Assembly: GCA_015501595.1 (NCBI GenBank)
Contig: JADNRX010000742.1
Span: 1 to 24,308 of the forward strand
Length of the DNA: 24,308 nt
Reading direction: 5' to 3'
Source of the DNA: Hymenopellis radicata
Lineage: Eukaryota > Basidiomycota > Agaricomycetes > Agaricales > Physalacriaceae
Each line of letters starts with the position of its first letter. The first letter of the stretch is position 1. The notes below the pieces were generated by a model that saw only the letters and a program-made list of their open reading frames with translations, searched no databases and was not told where the DNA came from. This document shows, piece by piece, positions 20,655-24,308 of the stretch. The translations under genes and the position numbers were made by a program.

Positions 20655-20990
20655 GTTTGGTGGTCATCACACTTTCAGTAGTGGCTGTACTGCGCAGCGT
20701 CAATTTGGTCGAGTTCCGTCTTCATCTTCTTCTCATTTCCGGGGCATTTCATTGAATACGAACGCCGTGCGCAGCAAATTCCACGTCCAACGTCATTCTT
20801 CAGGTCTCCAGCACAGGATGAAGTCGGCGGTAGTGCCAAGATTCCGAGTATCATCTACTACGACCATGAGGGGAACGCGCTGTAGGCGCCGAAGCAGCGG
20901 ATAATGAATTCCAAGAAGAGGCTGAAGACGAGGGCTACATTAAGGCGGAATTGTTTACTCTTCATCTCCTTGCACAATGAGCTGGCTAAT
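20655..20990 (+). pseudogene. HSPA12/Hsp70-like N-terminal remnant
   Basis: A clear Hsp70-like segment reads GSAKIPSIIYYDHEGNA, then after a one-base shift VGAEAADNEFQEEAEDEGYI and KAELFTLHL. This matches the start of the HSPA12-like ATPase proteins that Agaricomycetes carry in large numbers (pattern KIPSIIYYD..GN..AVGAEA ... W.KLHLRP). Upstream, TFSSG and FPGHF-like pieces in changing frames could be the remains of the phosphate-binding loop region. Nothing of the rest of the about 550-residue protein follows; after 20990 the sequence is non-coding. It is a truncated 5' fragment and not a working gene. It lies just behind the coiled-coil gene on the same strand. Confidence 0.6.
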
Positions 20991-21471
20991 GCCCAAGATA
21001 GTTGATTTCCAAACTCTAAACAAGGAGGAAAATAATCGTTCCTCCTTAAGACACGAACTTGCCACTCGTACTATCCTGCTTTGCTCGTACTATCCTGCTT
21101 TGTACGACCATATGAGAGAAAGTAACTAGCCGGGTCGATTCGCAAACGGGCGAGTATGCCAAATTTTAGTGGCGCAATATGTCTCAAGACGTTGACCCCG
21201 AGCAATGAGAGCCCTTTGAAAAGAGACGCATTTTTGTCTGCAGCCATGCATCAACATCTCTTTACGCCATTTATTACCGGTAAATCAGCGAGAACGCAGT
21301 CATTCCGCAACCCACTCGTAACAGTGACAAGGTGCATGCCAGCCCTCGACAAGAGAGCGCGTGTCTGAGGCCATTCCAACAAAAAAGAGACGTTACAACG
21401 ACAGCCAGAAAACGTACATCTCGCGAGGCAGCAGGATCGGTGGAAAAGAAAATCTTTACATTGTCAGTGCA
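20991..21471. other. Intergenic
   Basis: This lies between the Hsp70-like remnant and the 3' end of the first BTB copy. It holds a 19-base tandem duplication (21065-21102). The single ORF (21156-21368, +) has no recognisable features. No gene is seen. Confidence 0.45.
21065..21102. repeat. Tandem duplication, 19-base unit, two copies
   Basis: CTCGTACTATCCTGCTTTG occurs twice head to tail without a mismatch. It is a recent-looking local duplication in non-coding sequence. Confidence 0.8.
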
Positions 21472-22521
21472 TCAAGAGGTTGAAATTGTCAAATCAAAGT
21501 AAGTCGGAATGGAATTCCAGACTTCCGCGTAACCTGCCACCTCGCTAGCTTCCCATTTCTTCCAACATGCCCTACAAAGTTGTCCCTCCGCCACGTCCTC
21601 CTTCCGATCGCAAACGGTTATGGACCCATGTCGATGAGGTAGCTCATTAACGTATATTGCGACCGCGTTATACGAAAGCTTGAGAGCCCGAACGACGGCT
21701 TGACTCCTGGACTCGAGGCAATGTTCATTGTCACATCTGCTTATGCCGGTAAATTCCTGGGTGTGCAGCCACTCCCATGCTCGCGTCACCACGGCCGCAG
21801 TCAGCTGCGCACGGCCAACGTAAAGCCGACGCTCATCCGAGGGAGAAAGCTGAGGTGAGAGAAGGGGAAGACGGGGGGGTGGAATTAGACACGCCATGTA
21901 GAAGGCTCCGGGGAGTATCTGCGGCACGTTATGCTCACGCCCCAGTTGAATTGCAATGAGGGCGTGAGTTTCCCTGTTTTGGGGTGGGATAAGGGAAATG
22001 GCTTGTGCGAGAGCGGTGTGCGCCGCCGTGTAGATGAGGGAGAGGTGCTGGATAACGCTGGCGCGAAGTGCATGACAGAGATACTTGGTCGACATGCGAA
22101 GGAGCCCGGATACGCGATCGTAGGTTTGGGGTAAACCAATTTGAAAGTAACTAATAAGAGAAATAAGAGACAGGCGTCGTTATATGATCTATAGAAACCC
22201 ACCAAGGTGTATAGAGGTAATGCATGAAATGCCGTATGTCGTCCGTGGTGTCATCGAGGCGGAGCGTCTGCACACCTTCGCTGGCTTTCCGTTCCGGACG
22301 CGCCAAAAGAAACATATCTGCAAAAAACTCGCAGTGGCGCGCGAGAACGCCCTGGTGAATGCAGAAACCTCTGCCCTCTTGGCTGATTATGATGATACTT
22401 CCATCCGGGAACCAAAATTCAAGATCACGATTGTAAGGCGTCTCGGAAGGGTTATCGAGGCGAGGACGTTTAACAGGACGGCCAATGTCCTCTGTCGGGA
22501 GGATGGTCCAGCTTCAGTCAT
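21472..22521 (-). CDS. BTB/POZ domain protein, copy 1, with one 5' frameshift
   Basis: Exon 1 (22203-22521) starts at the ATG of MTEAGPSS and carries the BTB domain: KRPRLDNPSETPYNRDLEFW, FPDGSIIIISQ, FCIHQGVLARHCEFFADMF and IRHFMHYLYTP. A phase-2 intron (22151-22202) leads to exon 2 (21472-22150), which is open throughout. It reads TYDRVSGLLRMSTKYLCHAL, then NVPQILPGAFYMACL, a CDNEHC pair, a CRACWKKW motif and VWNSIPTYFDL. BTB proteins dimerise and often serve as Cullin-3 adaptors or transcription cofactors; this family is expanded in Agaricomycetes with no known target. The start frame and the domain frame differ by one base at a CCC run (minus strand, 22497-22499). Restoring that base would give about 332 residues. 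The start codon context matches copy 2, which supports the start. Confidence 0.75.
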
Positions 22522-22730
22522 CAGATGATGGTCGTTGACAATAACGCGTCGCGGTCACGTGTAGCGACTTCCCTTCTCGTATCTTCGACGCCCTTATTGG
22601 GATATCCGGATTAGATGGTGATCAATAATTATATTGGAATCCTAATATCACGAATGGAGGCTGTGAAAGCATTAACTGACTACTTAAGGAAGGATACTAG
22701 TAGTACTAATTCAAACCAAGAAAAGGACGT
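22522..22730. other. Intergenic between BTB copies 1 and 2
   Basis: AT-rich sequence upstream of BTB copy 1 and downstream of copy 2. It should hold the copy 1 promoter. Nothing specific is seen. Confidence 0.4.
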
Positions 22731-23793
22731 TCACGGCAGTGTCGGAATCAATGGATGCTCCAAGGAAAAGTAACTTGGAATGGCGCCCCAGACAGCTGCA
22801 TAACCAGCTATCTCGCTTGCTCTCCATTTCTCCCAGCACGGGGTACACACTTGTCCATCCTCGATGTCGTCCAAATCGGCGCACACACGCATGCGGGCGT
22901 GAGGGGCGGGTTCAAAAAAAATATCCTGGGCATTAGACCCCGCACGCTTCAATGTACTGCGAAGAGCACAGATCCTCGTTTGGACACAGGTCTCGTCGTC
23001 GCAGCTGTCAACGCTAATGAACTCCTCGCTGTGCACCCAGCTCCATGCTTTCCCGATCACCTCTTCGATCAACCGCGCGCGGCCAAGCAGCAGACGCCTC
23101 CCATCGGCAGGCTCAGAATGTGGAGGAACATAGACAGTTGCATGGATTTTAAGAGAGAAGCCATGTAAAATGCGGTAGGAAGGATGCTGGGCACGTTGTA
23201 TTAGCGCGCAAGATGGATGGCGTCAAGAGCATGTTGTGGGCGATCCTGCATGAGTATCAGGAGTGGATGGGTACATAAAGACTCTTTGCGGTATATCAAT
23301 TCGAGATGGCGGACCACAGCGCTCCGAAGTAGGGGCAAAGGTACTTTGTAGACATGTGCAGTAGCCCTGCTAGCTGCGCGTGGAGAGCCGCACGAGCAAC
23401 CTGAGAGCCTGAAAGAGATATTACTAAGGAGTAGGTAATTACTTGGGGAAAATGACAGACCATGGAGTGTATAAGTAATGCATGAAGTGGCGTATATATT
23501 CACTCGGATCATCAATACGCAACGTCTGCACCTCTAGATTTCCCGTTGTTCTCTGCCTCTACTGGACGTGCCAAGTTGAACATATCCATGAAGAATTCGC
23601 AATTACGCGCAAGAACTCCTTGGTGAACGGAAACCGCGACCGTCCTGACCAATCAAAATGATGTTGCCATCGGTGAACCAGAAATCGACGTCTTGGCTGG
23701 TGTACGCCAGCTCGCAAGGGCTATCTTGGCGTGGCGTTTATTGGGAGGCGCCGCGTCGCACGGCGCTAAGGGTAGTGAACCTGCTTCCATCAT
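22731..23793 (-). pseudogene. BTB/POZ domain protein, copy 2, dead
   Basis: The same architecture as copy 1 can be followed, but with many breaks. The start (23793, MMEAGSLPLAP) aligns with copy 1. BTB pieces are SQDVDFWFTDGNIILIGQDG, VHQGVLARNCEFFMDMF and IRHFMHYLYTP, each in a different frame. After the intron come STKYLC and SAVVRHLELIYRKESL, again shifted. An in-frame TAA replaces a codon in DAIHLAR*YNVPSILPTAFY. The C-terminal part (22731-23072) is open: EEVIGKAWSWVHSEEFISVD, a CDDETC pair and VWGAIPSYFSL. The breaks are of mixed kinds (nonsense, and shifts of +1 or -2), unlike the simple one-base losses in other genes here. This is a true pseudogene. Confidence 0.8.
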
Positions 23794-23915
23794 GAGATGA
23801 TGGTTGAAACGAAGCTGCGGATACGCGTCGCGATCACGGTAATCACGCACCCTGGCTCATTCCGAACAATCATTCAAGACGGTCAAAAATTGAGTAACAT
23901 ATTACGATACATAGA
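23794..23915. other. Spacer between BTB copies 2 and 3
   Basis: A short spacer holding the old copy 2 promoter and the 3' flank of copy 3. Nothing else is seen. Confidence 0.4.
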
Positions 23916-24308
23916 TCATTTCGATGGCCAAGGATCTAATCCAAAATACGATGGCAATTCATTCCACACCTTCCCGTACGACGCTTGCTCGGCTTCGGCC
24001 CATTTCGCAGAGCAAGCATGACAGAGTTTAGACCTGACTGCCGTATTCGAAGAAGGGTATGGCTCCAAGAAGATGCGGCAAGCATTTGGCGCAGAAGAAA
24101 AAATCGACTGCATGGCGACTAGATACCCAGCGCAACACTTCACGGCGTTCCTACAGGCGGGCGTGAAAGTCGAGACATGGTGCCATCCGTTTGTAAGACA
24201 GCGCGCTGAGGCGTGCACGCCCGGTAGAAACCGACAGCTTTATTTCTGTCGACACCTCCGGATATTCGAGGAGGGCGGTGGGATCCATCGTGCTGGCAAA
24301 GTAAGAGC
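23916..24308 (-). pseudogene. BTB-family protein, copy 3, C-terminal part, runs off the window
   Basis: Only the C-terminal portion is present. The upstream frame reads SYFASTMDPTALLEYPEV and TGRARLSALSYKRMAPCLDF. It stops at a TAG (24151-24153), while the downstream frame carries CRNAVKCCAGYLVAMQSIFS, then CHACSAKW and VWNELPSYFGLDPWPSK. The CxxC...W and VWxxxPSYFxL motifs match copies 1 and 2. The N-terminal BTB domain would lie beyond 24308. The frame change near 24150 suggests decay, unless an intron I could not place joins the parts. Confidence 0.55.

Noticed and set aside
22184..22528. 114-codon plus-strand ORF
   Set aside because: It is the complement of the BTB exon of copy 1.
1..24308. 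Secondary-metabolite or defence gene cluster
   Set aside because: An SDR, an EthD protein and a kinase-like protein are present, but there is no core synthase, transporter or shared regulation, so clustering is not supported.
1..24308. Transposon, CRISPR array, tRNA or rRNA
   Set aside because: No terminal repeats with a transposase, no regular spaced repeats, and no tRNA-like or rRNA-like segments were noticed.

Overview
This looks like nuclear DNA from a mushroom-forming basidiomycete (Agaricomycetes). Genes are dense and lie on both strands. Introns are short (about 45-65 bases, GT-AG) and the exons are often tiny. The gene families are ones I know as expanded in this group: DUF6534-type membrane proteins, F-box/LRR-like proteins, a fungal kinase-like protein with an HRD/DFD core, BTB/POZ proteins in tandem, a BCS1-like AAA ATPase, and an HSPA12-like Hsp70 remnant. 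I saw no rRNA, tRNA, CRISPR array or complete mobile element. Exon models below were built by eye from splice consensus, phase and protein sense; no search was run. Layout, left to right: a partial, frameshifted surface-type protein (-, 1-519); an ORF with two F-box-like modules in tandem (-, about 801-2695), broken by a stop and a frameshift; an empty stretch; an intron-dense DUF6534 membrane protein (+, 4193-5791, first exon unresolved); an intact short-chain dehydrogenase (-, 5942-6983); a kinase-like protein (-, 7378-9541) with one homopolymer frameshift; a small acidic protein P1 (-, 10016-10542); an unknown protein with a candidate C2HC zinc site (-, 10916-11795); an EthD-domain protein (+, 12337-12875); a complete choline/ethanolamine phosphotransferase (+, 13040-14589); a paralogue of P1, P2 (+, 15228-15700); a BCS1-like AAA ATPase (+, 16353-18484); an unrecognised, probably broken gene (+, 18566-19091); a coiled-coil protein with a possible lipidated N-terminus (+, 19131-20651); an Hsp70-like remnant (+, about 20655-20975); and three BTB-family copies in tandem (-, 21472-24308), at least one of them clearly dead. 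The housekeeping part is the phospholipid enzyme, with the dehydrogenase and EthD protein as ordinary metabolic genes. The rest is lineage-specific accessory sequence, and I see no evidence of one pathway or operon. The most unusual items are the P1/P2 pair, which share C-terminal sequence, an intron position, a CAATGG-TATATAA promoter layout and a 15-base upstream word; the fusion of two F-box modules; and the way single-base deletions in short homopolymers explain the breaks in several otherwise good genes, which may be a sequence-quality artefact and not decay.
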